Source: Xanthomonas sacchari
GTDB taxonomy: Bacteria; Pseudomonadota; Gammaproteobacteria; Xanthomonadales; Xanthomonadaceae
Assembly (NCBI RefSeq): GCF_024266585.1
Contig: NZ_CP100647.1
Location: 2,647,001 to 2,711,000 of the forward strand
Direction: 5' to 3'
DNA length: 64,000 nucleotides
Positions 23,905 to 32,630 of the stretch are shown here, piece by piece; position 1 is the stretch's first letter, and every line of letters starts with the position of its first letter. The notes below the pieces were generated by a model. The model made no database searches. It was not told the origin of the DNA and worked only from the letters and a program-made list of their open reading frames with translations. Both the position numbers and the translations under genes were made by a program.

Positions 23905-24630
23905 ATGACCGCAGGTACTGCCGCCACCCGCGACGAGTTCAAGCCCAATTCGCACGTCACCAACCCCACCCTTCCATACGTGCCGCGAAAGCTCACTCGC
24001 AGCGAACGCACCCGTCGTGAACTTTTCGTGTTCCACTCACCGCGCAATGCGCGCATTGTAACCGTCACCGAGTTCCTGCACCTGACCCTGGCCCTGCAGC
24101 TCGAGTTCGATCCCAACCTGCAGTCCTACGTCGAGCGCCCGCGGCGCATCGCGCTGTCGCCTCGACAAGACATCGACATTTCGTTCTGGACTCGGAGCAA
24201 GCAAGGCGAAGAGCGCTACTACTTGGCGATTCCCGCATCAGGCACCATCGGGAGCACCAGCGGCATCGTGTCCATCCGCGACCAAGAGGCGCTCGACGCT
24301 GCCGCAGAGCGCCATGGGCTCCGGCTGATCTACATTACTGAGCGCGAACTCATCTCATCAATCGCCGACTGCGCCGTTCGCTTCGAGTTGCTTCACCACG
24401 TATGGGCCTATCAGCGCCTGGTGACGCGCTCGACCATCCAGGACCAGATTCTGGCTCTGCTGACCAATCGCCCGCGCCTCACACTCTCTGGCCTGATCCA
24501 GCACTTGGCAGTCGACGCCGATAGCGTGCGTGCCGTTGTCGCGGGAATGGTGCATGCAGGCAGATTGCGTCTGGTCGACTACACCGCCGGCAGTGCGCAG
24601 GCGACGGTGGAGGTATGCCATGCGCACTGA
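23905..24630 (+). CDS. tnsA: TnsA-like transposase endonuclease subunit
   Basis: 241-aa. The middle resembles the TnsA N-terminal nuclease domain: VTVTEFLHLTLALQLEFDPNLQSYVERPRRI then DIDISFW, giving the Glu and Asp of a PD-(D/E)xK core and the expected context of flank-cutting TnsA. The usual (E/Q)xK strand reads YYLAIPASG, so the catalytic Lys is not evident. The C-terminal part (about 150-241) is a winged-helix-like region that contacts TnsC in known systems. ATG at 23905 has a GGAG upstream; the end overlaps tnsB by 11 nt. Confidence 0.8.
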   Translation: MTAGTAATRDEFKPNSHVTNPTLPYVPRKLTRSERTRRELFVFHSPRNARIVTVTEFLHLTLALQLEFDPNLQSYVERPRRIALSPRQDIDISFWTRSKQGEERYYLAIPASGTIGSTSGIVSIRDQEALDAAAERHGLRLIYITERELISSIADCAVRFELLHHVWAYQRLVTRSTIQDQILALLTNRPRLTLSGLIQHLAVDADSVRAVVAGMVHAGRLRLVDYTAGSAQATVEVCHAH

Positions 24631-26485
24631 CCGAACCGAGCTCTTCGATGCCGAGCAACTGCAGGAATGGTTCAAACCGGATCTGTCTACTATGAAACCG
24701 GCGTTCGTCGACCGCTTCCAACGCCGCTGCGCCGCATTGACCGCAGTGCTCACCGGGGCAATGAGTTTGACCCGCGCCGCCGAGGCCAATGGGCTTTGCC
24801 GAAGCGGACTCAAGCGCATGGCGAGGCTCGCCCCACAGCTCGCACGCGACGGACACCCTTTCGGCTATCGCGTGTGCGTACCGTGGGGCACCTACGAGGG
24901 CAATGACGACACTGATGACCCGCAGATGCCATCCATGGCGGAGCCACATGCAATGCGCAAAGTGCTCCGTGCACAACCTACGATCGCGACATGGATCGAG
25001 GGCTTCACCACGAAGCTTCCCCCCGGCCGCCCACCAAAGGCCTTTGAACGTTTGTTCGCCAAGATCGTCGCCGAGCTCAAGCGCCTGGATCAGCACGCGT
25101 TCTATCCACTAAATCAACCTGACCAGGGCCGGCGGGCGCTGCTGCGCTACTTGCGCAAAGTGCGTATCGATGACATCGCGGTACCGACGCTGGACGAGAT
25201 GGGCCCCTCCCTCACCGTACTCGCGGATGCCTTTCGTGGACGGCCGTTTGATCGTTCCGAGTTCGATGCACACTCGGTCGACATTGAAGCCGAACTTGGC
25301 GTGGCGCTGCCCAATGGTGGCGTGGTCAAGCGCCGGATCACTAAGTTGTGGTTCCTGTGCGAGGTGGAAATCGAATCTCGGGCGATCTTGGCCTGGACCT
25401 TGCGGGTCGGCCGCGCCTACAACAACCTTGATGTGGCGAGCTGCGTTGCACGGGCACTGTACCCTTGGACGCGCCGTGAGCTGACGATCCCTGGTCTGGA
25501 GTATGCCCCCGGCGCCGGAATGCCAAGCGGACTGACCGGTGATCGCGGTCGTCGACGCGTTCGTTGCATCGCTATGGACAATGCCAAGGCCCATCACTCG
25601 ATTAGCTTCGAAGACGCGATGGGACGTGCGCACGGCGCGATTCTTTACTTTGGGCGCGCCCATGAGCCGCGTTCGCGACCGGTAGTCGAGCAGCTTTTCT
25701 CGCGTCTGGAGCGTGGCGTACTCCGGGACTTGCCCGGCGGATTCGAGCCAGCCACCCGGCTGGGTGAGAGCAAGCTGCGAATCAGCAATTTCGCACCCGG
25801 CGATCTTCCAATCCAACTGCACCTGTTCGATGAATTGCTCGATGTCCTGGTGGCCAACTACAACGCGACTCCGCACCCGGCACTCGGCAGCTTGAGCCCG
25901 TTGCAGTTCCTGCAGATGCAGACACCACGCGCATTCGCGCTGTCCATGCCCGAGCCAGAGAAGGACGCCCGTGAGATGGGCAGCGTACTGGTGCCGTTGG
26001 TCGTGCACGGGAACCGCAAGACCGGAGAAATGCCGCATGTGAACCATTTGTACGTGCGCTACCGCAGTTCCGAACTGGACGAGCGATGGGAGCTGGTCGG
26101 CAGAACCGTGCTGGCACGCATTTGCCGCCATGACCTGCGCACGCTGCTGCTGATGCGAAGCGCCACCGTGCCGCTCGGCTTCGTCCGCGCGATGCCCCCA
26201 TGGGACCGTGCCCCCCACGACGAGACGACGCGTACCCTGGCCATGCAGTGGACCAAACTGAAGGGTGGGCTCTCGTTTGTCGGCTGCGAGTGCGCGGTAG
26301 AGGCCTACACGGATCACCTGCGAAAGCTGGCGTCCAGCTCCCAGAAAGCGGTGGACCAACTGGCGCGCATGCAGCAGGCGTCGGGCGCGAAACCGCCTCA
26401 ACCGACACCGCTGCCGGCGATCGATCTGACCGTCCCCACACCGCGGCGAGGCTGGGTCAGCTTCGACGGCTCGCGCGACCACTGA
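24620..26485 (+). CDS. tnsB: TnsB-like DDE transposase
   Basis: 621-aa retroviral-integrase-type transposase that joins the 3' ends. Catalytic triad: Asp in FDAHSVDIEAEL (about 216), Asp in AMDNAKAHHS (about 319), Glu in PVVEQLFSRLE (about 356), with spacing typical of the rve fold. N-terminal helix-turn-helix segments precede (SLTRAAEANGLCRSGLKRMA). A basic Pro-rich tail at the C-terminus would contact TnsC. The ATG at 24620 overlaps the tnsA end; the in-frame upstream ATG at 24530 lies inside tnsA. Confidence 0.92.
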   Translation: MRTDRTELFDAEQLQEWFKPDLSTMKPAFVDRFQRRCAALTAVLTGAMSLTRAAEANGLCRSGLKRMARLAPQLARDGHPFGYRVCVPWGTYEGNDDTDDPQMPSMAEPHAMRKVLRAQPTIATWIEGFTTKLPPGRPPKAFERLFAKIVAELKRLDQHAFYPLNQPDQGRRALLRYLRKVRIDDIAVPTLDEMGPSLTVLADAFRGRPFDRSEFDAHSVDIEAELGVALPNGGVVKRRITKLWFLCEVEIESRAILAWTLRVGRAYNNLDVASCVARALYPWTRRELTIPGLEYAPGAGMPSGLTGDRGRRRVRCIAMDNAKAHHSISFEDAMGRAHGAILYFGRAHEPRSRPVVEQLFSRLERGVLRDLPGGFEPATRLGESKLRISNFAPGDLPIQLHLFDELLDVLVANYNATPHPALGSLSPLQFLQMQTPRAFALSMPEPEKDAREMGSVLVPLVVHGNRKTGEMPHVNHLYVRYRSSELDERWELVGRTVLARICRHDLRTLLLMRSATVPLGFVRAMPPWDRAPHDETTRTLAMQWTKLKGGLSFVGCECAVEAYTDHLRKLASSSQKAVDQLARMQQASGAKPPQPTPLPAIDLTVPTPRRGWVSFDGSRDH

Positions 26486-26531
26486 CGGCCACTCACTTCT
26501 GCTCTAACCAATCTTGCGTGCGGAGGCTCAC

Positions 26532-27515
26532 ATGTCTTCGGAACAACACCCTATCTTCGTCCCGAACGGGTTTCATATCTCCACGCGGCCTATCGAGGCG
26601 TTCGCCAACTATGTGCTCAGCAACGTCGAACTGGACCACCATGGCGCCCCTGCCTACGGCGGTGGCGGTTTAGGCAAAACCAGCGCCCAGGAGTACCTCA
26701 CTCAGAACGTGTCGCGATGGCTGGTGGATCGCGATAATAGGCCGATCGGCGTCGCCAGTCGCCTGATCATGCCCAGTGGACAGCGACGCAGCGACGGCGC
26801 GTTCTATACCGCGCTCAACACTCGACTGAACCTGACAACTTCCGATCGTCTGACACCACAACGCGGCAAGGACCGGATCGTAAACTTCGTCAAGACACGA
26901 TGCGGCCAAGCCGACCTGCCGTTGATGGTCATGTTCATCGACAACGCTCAGCGCATTACGCGGGCTGAGTACGACTATCTCGCTGACATCGACGAGCAGG
27001 TGACGGATGCGAAGCTGCGCCTGTTCATCGTTTTCGTCCGCCAAAACGACGCCACCGGCGTTAACGCGCATGACGACTGGGCCGGCTATCCCTCTCACCT
27101 ACTGCGGCGCTGGTTCATGTCGACCCACGCCTTCCAACCCCTGATAGGGTTGGCGGAGATCGCGCACGCCCTGGATAGGTACGACCATTCTGCAACGTGG
27201 CCTACGCCGGACATGCCGTTCTCCCGGTTCTTTGCCCCGGGCGCGTACGACAGTGGCTGGCGCCTAGCGGCGCAGGCGGGTCTGATTCTCGAGGGCGTGA
27301 TCGCGTTACGGGCCGAAAACAAGTTGCCGACCAGTGATGCCTGGCCGATGGCCACATTTGCCCTGACCGTTCGCCATCTGCTTGCCAATGCCGCTGAGGA
27401 GCGAGGTTTCGACGAACTGACGCCAGCACACGTGCGCGCCGCCCTGCTTGCGAGCGGCTACCTGCGACTGGAGTACGTTCGGGCCAACCTGATCTCAGGT
27501 GATGAGGCGGCGTAA
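26532..27515 (+). CDS. tnsC: TnsC-like AAA+ ATPase
   Basis: 327-aa regulator ATPase linking target selection to TnsA/TnsB. Walker A YGGGGLGKTSAQEYL near residues 48-57, Walker B LMVMFIDNAQRIT near 135-147, and an ATPase sensor region LRLFIVFVRQND. GGAGG lies 5 nt before the ATG at 26532, which settles the start; an in-frame TTG upstream has no such signal. Closest in style to TniB/TnsC of Tn5053- and Tn7-type elements. Confidence 0.9.
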   Translation: MSSEQHPIFVPNGFHISTRPIEAFANYVLSNVELDHHGAPAYGGGGLGKTSAQEYLTQNVSRWLVDRDNRPIGVASRLIMPSGQRRSDGAFYTALNTRLNLTTSDRLTPQRGKDRIVNFVKTRCGQADLPLMVMFIDNAQRITRAEYDYLADIDEQVTDAKLRLFIVFVRQNDATGVNAHDDWAGYPSHLLRRWFMSTHAFQPLIGLAEIAHALDRYDHSATWPTPDMPFSRFFAPGAYDSGWRLAAQAGLILEGVIALRAENKLPTSDAWPMATFALTVRHLLANAAEERGFDELTPAHVRAALLASGYLRLEYVRANLISGDEAA

Positions 27516-28977
27516 CACACGTGAAGCGGTATCCAGCAGCTCTGCGCCACTCGCGTTGTTGGGGGCCGACTTCGACATCTACCCGCACCTGTCCGGGTAC
27601 GGGCTGCTGCTTCGCGTGTGCCGCCTGATGGCATTGGAGCCGCGCGAACTGGTTTCCTCTCTCGGCCTCCGGCTGAGGAAGGACATCAACCTGTTGGTGC
27701 AGGTTCAACGCCCCGGCCGCGCACAGATGGCCCTGTGCACGGCCGCAGGCGTCGACCCGGCGTACGCCAGAATGCATTGGCTCCCTGAGAGTTGGTCGCC
27801 GATCCAGACCTCCGGCACCCTTGATCGACCGGCCCCGGTTCGACAGTGCCCAGAGTGCGCGCAACATGGATACCACACGGCCGCGTTTCAGCTGCCATCA
27901 ATCGTCGAGTGTCCTTGGCACGGTCAGCAATTGATCGAGTCTTGCCCGCGCTGCCACCGTCCACTGTTTCCGCTGCTCGGCGGTCCCGAGCAAATGGGTG
28001 CCTGCCCTTGCGGCTTCGATCTGTTCGATGTCGATGTGGCATCGGCACAGATGCGGCGATTTCCGTCGCTGCACGCAGAGGGTTGGCTTCAAGCCTACTG
28101 GCTTTGGGCCCGAGACCAGCGCACCACTCGCTATCTGGTGGCTCCCGATCGCGATTCCCGATGGCGCGAGCACTACCGTCACCAGGCGGCGCTCCCGGAC
28201 GCACTGCTGCCGGATGCCACTGCTCTTGAGATTGAAGAGTTCAATGCGGCGGGACTCGCCGAACTTGATAGGCGCCAGTGCTGGGCCTGGTGCCTGCTAG
28301 GCTCGGAACGTCCGATGACGTACGTTCCACTTCCTGCGCGTGTGCTTGCGATGCTAAGCGAAGTGAGCGAAGAGGTAGTTCGTGGACTTCCCGCGGATGT
28401 CCAAACCCCGCTGGAGTTGGTCACCTTCCATGGCTTGGACGCGAAGGTGGCCTTGCGCGACAATGTCCACGCCCGTCCTGATTGTTTCATCGCACCGCAC
28501 AGCCCTGCTCGTAGCAATGAGATATGGTTGAACCTGTCGGCGATCGAGCCTGAAATGCTACAACTGTGCGGCCGCCTCATCGACCGCGTGATCGCGGCCT
28601 GTGGCCTCGAGCTGGACGACCAAGCCAGATCACTGCAGGCGGCGCGCAGTCACGCTCTGGAACAGATTGCCGGGCGAGACTGCCTGTTGCGCGCACTCGA
28701 ATGCCTGATCCGACGCGGCTACGCCCAAGGTCTGGATTTGGTGCTCCGCGGACATCTCCAAAGCGGTGTGAAGAGCAGCGTGAGCTGGTGGCTGCCATCG
28801 ATCGAGGTTCGGGCTCGACCGGGACATCTCGACCAGATCCGAATCACTTGGCTTCGGGTGCCAACACCCGAAAGATGTCGAATCGTGGACATTCCACTCA
28901 CCATACCAACGGCCAAGACAGCGACCGTCCCTCCGTCGAGGCGGTCGCGCCCTGCCGCCTCGCGGCCACGCAGATAG
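27502..28977 (+). CDS. tniQ: TniQ-family target-selection protein
   Basis: 491-aa. The N-terminal TniQ domain shows the usual opening YGLLLRVCRLMALEP and a helix-turn-helix segment. A zinc-binding region follows: QCPECAQHGYHTAAFQLPS, VECPWHGQQLIESCPRCHRP and CPCGFD. It would bind the target site and recruit TnsC. The start overlaps the tnsC end. The C-terminal about 250 residues are element-specific and not recognised, and should determine the target. The right transposon end begins just after its stop. Confidence 0.9.
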   Translation: MRRRNTREAVSSSSAPLALLGADFDIYPHLSGYGLLLRVCRLMALEPRELVSSLGLRLRKDINLLVQVQRPGRAQMALCTAAGVDPAYARMHWLPESWSPIQTSGTLDRPAPVRQCPECAQHGYHTAAFQLPSIVECPWHGQQLIESCPRCHRPLFPLLGGPEQMGACPCGFDLFDVDVASAQMRRFPSLHAEGWLQAYWLWARDQRTTRYLVAPDRDSRWREHYRHQAALPDALLPDATALEIEEFNAAGLAELDRRQCWAWCLLGSERPMTYVPLPARVLAMLSEVSEEVVRGLPADVQTPLELVTFHGLDAKVALRDNVHARPDCFIAPHSPARSNEIWLNLSAIEPEMLQLCGRLIDRVIAACGLELDDQARSLQAARSHALEQIAGRDCLLRALECLIRRGYAQGLDLVLRGHLQSGVKSSVSWWLPSIEVRARPGHLDQIRITWLRVPTPERCRIVDIPLTIPTAKTATVPPSRRSRPAASRPRR

Positions 28978-28983
28978 AACTGC

Positions 28984-29175
28984 GGGGCAGATTGTCGTCG
29001 CCAACGCAGACTCCGGGGCTATTTGTCGGCACTAGACTTAAGTTGGTGGTGTTTGAGCGAAGTTCGCCGCGAATGTGGCGACTTGTCTTCGACTCATCCT
29101 ACTAAGGATTCGCCCCTTCGCCAGGAAAAATCCCAATTATTCAATCAGTTAAATCTGCGGCGAATTCTTGTCGTC
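28984..29175 (+). repeat. Right-end transposase-binding-type repeats
   Basis: Four sites in one orientation: GGGGCAGATTGTCGTC (28984-28999), ACTCCGGGGCTATTTGTC (from 29010), GTGGCGACTTGTCTTC (29075-29090) and TGCGGCGAATTCTTGTCGTC (ending 29175). Shared core GGC-n3/5-TTGTC points to the right. Three have partners at the left end in inverted orientation and in the same order. Interpreted as TnsB-binding sites of the right end. Confidence 0.6.
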
Positions 29176-29180
29176 AATCA

Positions 29181-29378
29181 CCGCCTCATCCCCCAAGTGA
29201 TTGCAGCCAATGATTTGCCCCAGCCACCCCAACAAACGCATCAATTGGTCCCGACAACCGTCCCGGATTCGTCGACAAGATCGGCCAACTGTCGGGGTAA
29301 CTGCACCACGTTGACTGCAAACCACGACCGTGCAATACGTGGCTACCGAACTGCGTCGGCTGTTGAGAGAGCACGACC
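29181..29378. other. Gap between transposon end and sheath gene
   Basis: About 200 nt with no gene. It contains CCCGACA (29250-29256) paired with TGTCGGG (29290-29296), and an internal GTCGACAAGATC resembling a transposon-end site in the opposite orientation. This could be relict end DNA of a second element or a regulatory dyad for the sheath gene. Confidence 0.4.
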
Positions 29379-30974
29379 TTGACGAGCAACCACTATCCTC
29401 CAGGCGTCTACATCGAGGAAATTCCAGGCACCCACACCATCCAGGGCGCTTCCACCTCGACCGCCGTGTTCGTAGGCGTGACCGAGTTCGGTCCCAGCCA
29501 ACAGCCTACGTTGATCACCAGCTGGGGCGCCTACCAACATCGATTCGGCGGCCTGGTCTGGAACGGCATGGTGTCGTGGGCGGTCTTCGAGTTCTTCAAC
29601 GCGGGCGGAACGGCGTGCTACATCGTCCGTGTCGCCGACACCAAGGGGACCGGCAAACAGGCCAGCGCCGACGCTGGCGGCATCAAGCTGAGCGCTGTCA
29701 CGCCAGGCCCTTGGGCCAACGTGCTCGGTTTCACTATCAGCAACGCCAGCGGTCCGGACAGCGCGGTATCGGATTCCTTCAATCTCCGCATCGTCGTCGA
29801 CTCGGCATCGTTGAGCGCAGCGAGCGCGGCCACAGCCACGCTGCAAGCCTACATCGTGCAGAACAACCTCGCGCTGCAGTCGATCCTCGGTCAATCCTAT
29901 TACGTGCTGGAAACCTACAACGGTTATACGGCCAGCAGCATGGGCACCACCCTGCCCGCCGCGATCAACGCCAATTCGATGTTCGTGCGCGCGGTGGTAA
30001 CCGGCAACACACGTCCCCCCAACAGCAGCAAGGCGACGCCGCTGCAAGGCGGCGCAGCGGCGACCTGGGATTTCGAGAGTGCGACGGCCACCTTGACCAA
30101 CCTTCAGGATGCAAGCCTGCTGGCAATGCCCGATACGGTCAACGCGACCGATGCGGGCGGCCTACCCAGTGTCCCGCAGCAGGCGACCTTGATCAGTGCG
30201 GCGCTGCTGTTCTGCGAGGGCGCGTCGATGCGCAACTTGTTCTATGTCTGCGACCCGCCGTTCGACCAGACCGTGGCAGGCATCAGCAGCTTCAAAGCCG
30301 GCAGCACCACCGCACCCGCGTTGCAGTCCAGCTATGGCGCGCTCTATTACCCCTGGGTCTGGATCTCCAACCCGGTAACCGGCGCCAGGGTCCCGATGCC
30401 GCCGTCGGGGCCGGTGCTGGGACGCTACGCGTTCACCGACAACGACGTGGGGGTCTGGAAGTCGCCCGCTGGCGTCGTCGACGGCGCGCTGCTGCGTGTG
30501 GTACGGCTCGACGCGCAGATCAATGACGCCGACCAGGACACGCTCAATCCCCAGGGAATCAACGCCATTCGCAACTTCCCCGGCTACGGCAACGTGATCT
30601 GGGGAGCGCGCACGCTGGCGTCGCCCGGCAGCGACTGGACCTACCTGAGCGTGCGCCGGCTCTGCATCTACATCGAGCAGAGCCTGAAGCAAAGCCTGCA
30701 ATGGGTGGTGTTCGAACCCAACGATGTGCAGACCTGGGCATCGGTCACCCGTGACGTCGGCGCGTTCCTCACCGTGCTGTGGCAGGCCGGCGGACTGTTC
30801 GGCGCCACCGCGGCCGAGTCGTTCTTCGTGACTTGCGACGCCTCCAACAACCCGCCCGAGACACGTGCGCAGGGGCAGATGTACATCGATGTGGGTATCG
30901 CGCCGGTTTATCCGGCCGAGTTCGTCATCATCCGCATGACGCAGAAGACCGCAGTCCCCGATGCCAGTGGCTGA
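29379..30974 (+). CDS. Orphan contractile tail sheath protein
   Basis: 531-aa. The N-terminus YPPGVYIEEIPGTHTIQGASTSTAVFVGVTEFGP is the classic sheath start seen in myophage tails and extracellular contractile injection systems. The C-terminal region RRLCIYIEQSLKQSLQWVVFEPNDVQTWASVTRDVGAFL matches the conserved sheath/subtilisin-like end. TTG start with GAGAG upstream. No tube, baseplate, spike or ATPase genes are present in the window, so it cannot assemble a contractile machine alone. It looks intact, not broken. Either a remnant of a larger cluster or a co-opted single gene. Confidence 0.85.
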   Translation: MTSNHYPPGVYIEEIPGTHTIQGASTSTAVFVGVTEFGPSQQPTLITSWGAYQHRFGGLVWNGMVSWAVFEFFNAGGTACYIVRVADTKGTGKQASADAGGIKLSAVTPGPWANVLGFTISNASGPDSAVSDSFNLRIVVDSASLSAASAATATLQAYIVQNNLALQSILGQSYYVLETYNGYTASSMGTTLPAAINANSMFVRAVVTGNTRPPNSSKATPLQGGAAATWDFESATATLTNLQDASLLAMPDTVNATDAGGLPSVPQQATLISAALLFCEGASMRNLFYVCDPPFDQTVAGISSFKAGSTTAPALQSSYGALYYPWVWISNPVTGARVPMPPSGPVLGRYAFTDNDVGVWKSPAGVVDGALLRVVRLDAQINDADQDTLNPQGINAIRNFPGYGNVIWGARTLASPGSDWTYLSVRRLCIYIEQSLKQSLQWVVFEPNDVQTWASVTRDVGAFLTVLWQAGGLFGATAAESFFVTCDASNNPPETRAQGQMYIDVGIAPVYPAEFVIIRMTQKTAVPDASG

Positions 30975-31047
30975 ATCGCCCGGAGTGTCGTAGACAATGG
31001 TCAGGCACCCAGCGCGTCTGCTATCGGCGGGAAGCAGACGGTTACTC

Positions 31048-31071
31048 TGCCCCGGATAAACACCCCTGATC
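31048..31071 (+). repeat. 24-nt repeat, copy C
   Basis: Begins TGCCCCGGATAAACA and ends CTGATC. It matches copy B at 20 of 24 positions, same orientation. It lies 74 nt after the sheath gene, just where GC-rich chromosomal genes resume. Confidence 0.5.
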
Positions 31072-31145
31072 GCCGTTACCGATCCAACCCGGCTCCGGAA
31101 AGTGTCTGCCGCGATTCACCGCTCGCCGCAACTGAGCAGCAGCCT

Positions 31146-31964
31146 TCAGCGGCAGGCTTCCGGCAATTTCTCCAACAAGCCAGCCACCACCGGCGTCAGC
31201 CGGTTCGCGACCTCCGGTGGAATCGCCTCACCAGCCCCCTGCCCGGCTTCGCTGCGGGCCTGCTCGCAGGCCTTGACGATCCGCGGGCGCATGCCGGACC
31301 ACAGCGCCCTGCACTGCCAGCCGTCCCGGCCCAGCGGCAGCACCGCGTAGGCGATCGACTGGCATTCCTGTGCCGCGCGGATGCCCAATGGCTGGCCGGC
31401 GTATTCGTGCGGCACGCTGTCCAGCGTCGGCTGGTAGTAGCTGTCGGGGAACGCTGCTGCGTAGCGTTCCGGGTCCAGTTGCAACGGCAGGCCAGTCGCT
31501 GTCAGGTCGAGCGCGCGGCCGCATGGTGCGGCGGCGGCGATGCGCTGGATCGCCTGGTAGATCGGCTGGTCCAGGTCGGGTTCGCGTGTCGTCACGTCGG
31601 ATGTCGCGGCAAGCACCGGCAGGCGCGCGCGGTTGGCCATCTTCGCCAGCTCGCCGGCATGCGCTGGTGCGCAGCGTTCGCGCACGCTGGCCGCGATCAG
31701 GAACGCGGCATCGCGCGCGAATGCGGGGTCGCTGTGCAGCAGCGCAATGATGCGCTTGCCGGCCGCATCGTCGGGCAGCGATGTGACATGGAACGCGGGA
31801 GCCATCGGGGGCCGGGCCGCGGTGGTCGCAGTGCGCTGCGTGGGGGCCGCCTGCCGGTGCGCATGCACCATCAGCAGGATGCCGCCCCCGCCGAGGGCGA
31901 TCGCGCATACGGCGAGCACGGTCACACGCAAGCTAGGCGGCTTCAAGCGTGGGGAGTTGCGCAC
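31146..31964 (-). CDS. Hypothetical membrane-anchored protein
   Basis: 272-aa, GTG start directly after the stop of the DUF3299 gene. An N-terminal membrane anchor (VTVLAVCAIALGGGGILLMV) is followed by a periplasmic domain with four or more cysteines that may form disulphides (RERCAPAHAG, APCGRALDL, AAQECQSIAY, KACEQAR). Family not recognised. As the last gene of the ABC/DUF3299 operon it may serve the same transport system or simply be read through. Confidence 0.7.
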   Translation of the reverse strand: MRNSPRLKPPSLRVTVLAVCAIALGGGGILLMVHAHRQAAPTQRTATTAARPPMAPAFHVTSLPDDAAGKRIIALLHSDPAFARDAAFLIAASVRERCAPAHAGELAKMANRARLPVLAATSDVTTREPDLDQPIYQAIQRIAAAAPCGRALDLTATGLPLQLDPERYAAAFPDSYYQPTLDSVPHEYAGQPLGIRAAQECQSIAYAVLPLGRDGWQCRALWSGMRPRIVKACEQARSEAGQGAGEAIPPEVANRLTPVVAGLLEKLPEACR

Positions 31965-32630
31965 TCAGCCCTGCACCGGGGTGATCGACGCGTCCTCTGC
32001 CTCATAGGTGGCATTGGCGATGTCGCCCTTGAAGGTGGCCAGATGCAACCGCCCCTGCAGGTGGAACGGATCCCATAGCTCCGGGACGTCGATCGGGGTG
32101 CGCAGCACCACATGCAGGATCTGGTTCGGTGGCGGTGGCGGCACGTGGATGCAGGCGCCATAGAACGGCACGAACAGCAGTTCGCTGACCTTGCCCTGGT
32201 CGTCGCTTTCCAGCGGCACCACGTAGCCGTCCAGGGCGAAGCGCTTGCCTTCCAGCCCTTTCACCACTTGCGACGAGCCGAACTGCGCGGCGCGCTGGGT
32301 GCCGGAATGGTCGATCGGCATGCCGTTGACCACCGAGGGGCCATCGTCGACGGGCGCCGCCTGATCCATCACCGCGGCGTCACCGCGCCACGCCGCGTTG
32401 ATCCGCGGCGGCGGGCGTTGGTAGATGTCGTTGGCCGGTGCCAGTTGTTCCCAGCGTTCGACGGTGTCCGGGACACCGTCGGCTGCTGTGGTCGCGCGTG
32501 TGGTCGCCTGCGTGGCCGCCGGCGCTCGTGCCGACGTGGTGCCGTGCTGCCCGCCGTCGCCGTCGCCGTGGCAGGCCACGAGCAGGCAAAGCACCGCGGC
32601 CAGCGGGAGATGGCGGTCAGCCTTTTTCAT
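31965..32630 (-). CDS. DUF3299 lipoprotein (first of tandem pair)
   Basis: 221-aa lipoprotein, lipobox LVAC. The C-terminal domain has the DUF3299 signature LDGYVVPLESDDQGKVSELL and FVPFYGACIHVPPPPPNQI with its single Cys-His pair. Proteins of this family accompany zinc-responsive ABC systems such as Zrg of Vibrio. It overlaps the upstream paralogue by 14 nt. The pair probably arose by duplication and may bind metal in the periplasm. Confidence 0.85.
   Translation of the reverse strand: MKKADRHLPLAAVLCLLVACHGDGDGGQHGTTSARAPAATQATTRATTAADGVPDTVERWEQLAPANDIYQRPPPRINAAWRGDAAVMDQAAPVDDGPSVVNGMPIDHSGTQRAAQFGSSQVVKGLEGKRFALDGYVVPLESDDQGKVSELLFVPFYGACIHVPPPPPNQILHVVLRTPIDVPELWDPFHLQGRLHLATFKGDIANATYEAEDASITPVQG

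Larger units (their letters stand above)
5554..29180. mobile_element. Tn7-like transposon carrying a defence-gene cargo (ends provisional)
   Basis: A complete tnsA-tnsB-tnsC-tniQ set (23.9-29.0 kb) lies at the right end of an AT-richer block. Related repeat sites occur in opposite orientation at 5607-5687 and 28984-29175, appearing in the same outward order at both ends. The outermost shared sequence is TGATTG at 5554 and its complement CAATCA ending at 29180. At the right end this is 8 bp plus GACAAG, the same layout as Tn7 termini, but it begins TGA rather than TGT. I see no 5-bp target duplication at these limits, so the exact ends may differ by up to about 100 bp. Cargo: tRNA, integrase/KfrA pair, Gabija, type II CBASS, nucleases and unknowns. 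Confidence 0.65.

Noticed and set aside
5497-29234. TGTTGG at 5497 and CCAACA ending at 29234 as transposon termini
   Set aside because: Starts with TGT as Tn7 ends do, but similarity stops after a few bases, spacing to the binding-type sites is poor and no target duplication is present.
29379-30974. Sheath gene as evidence of a type VI secretion or full eCIS locus
   Set aside because: No other structural genes of such systems are present.
5452-31100. Filamentous phage or IMEX integrated at dif
   Set aside because: No second dif copy, no filamentous phage structural genes; the mobility genes are Tn7-like instead.
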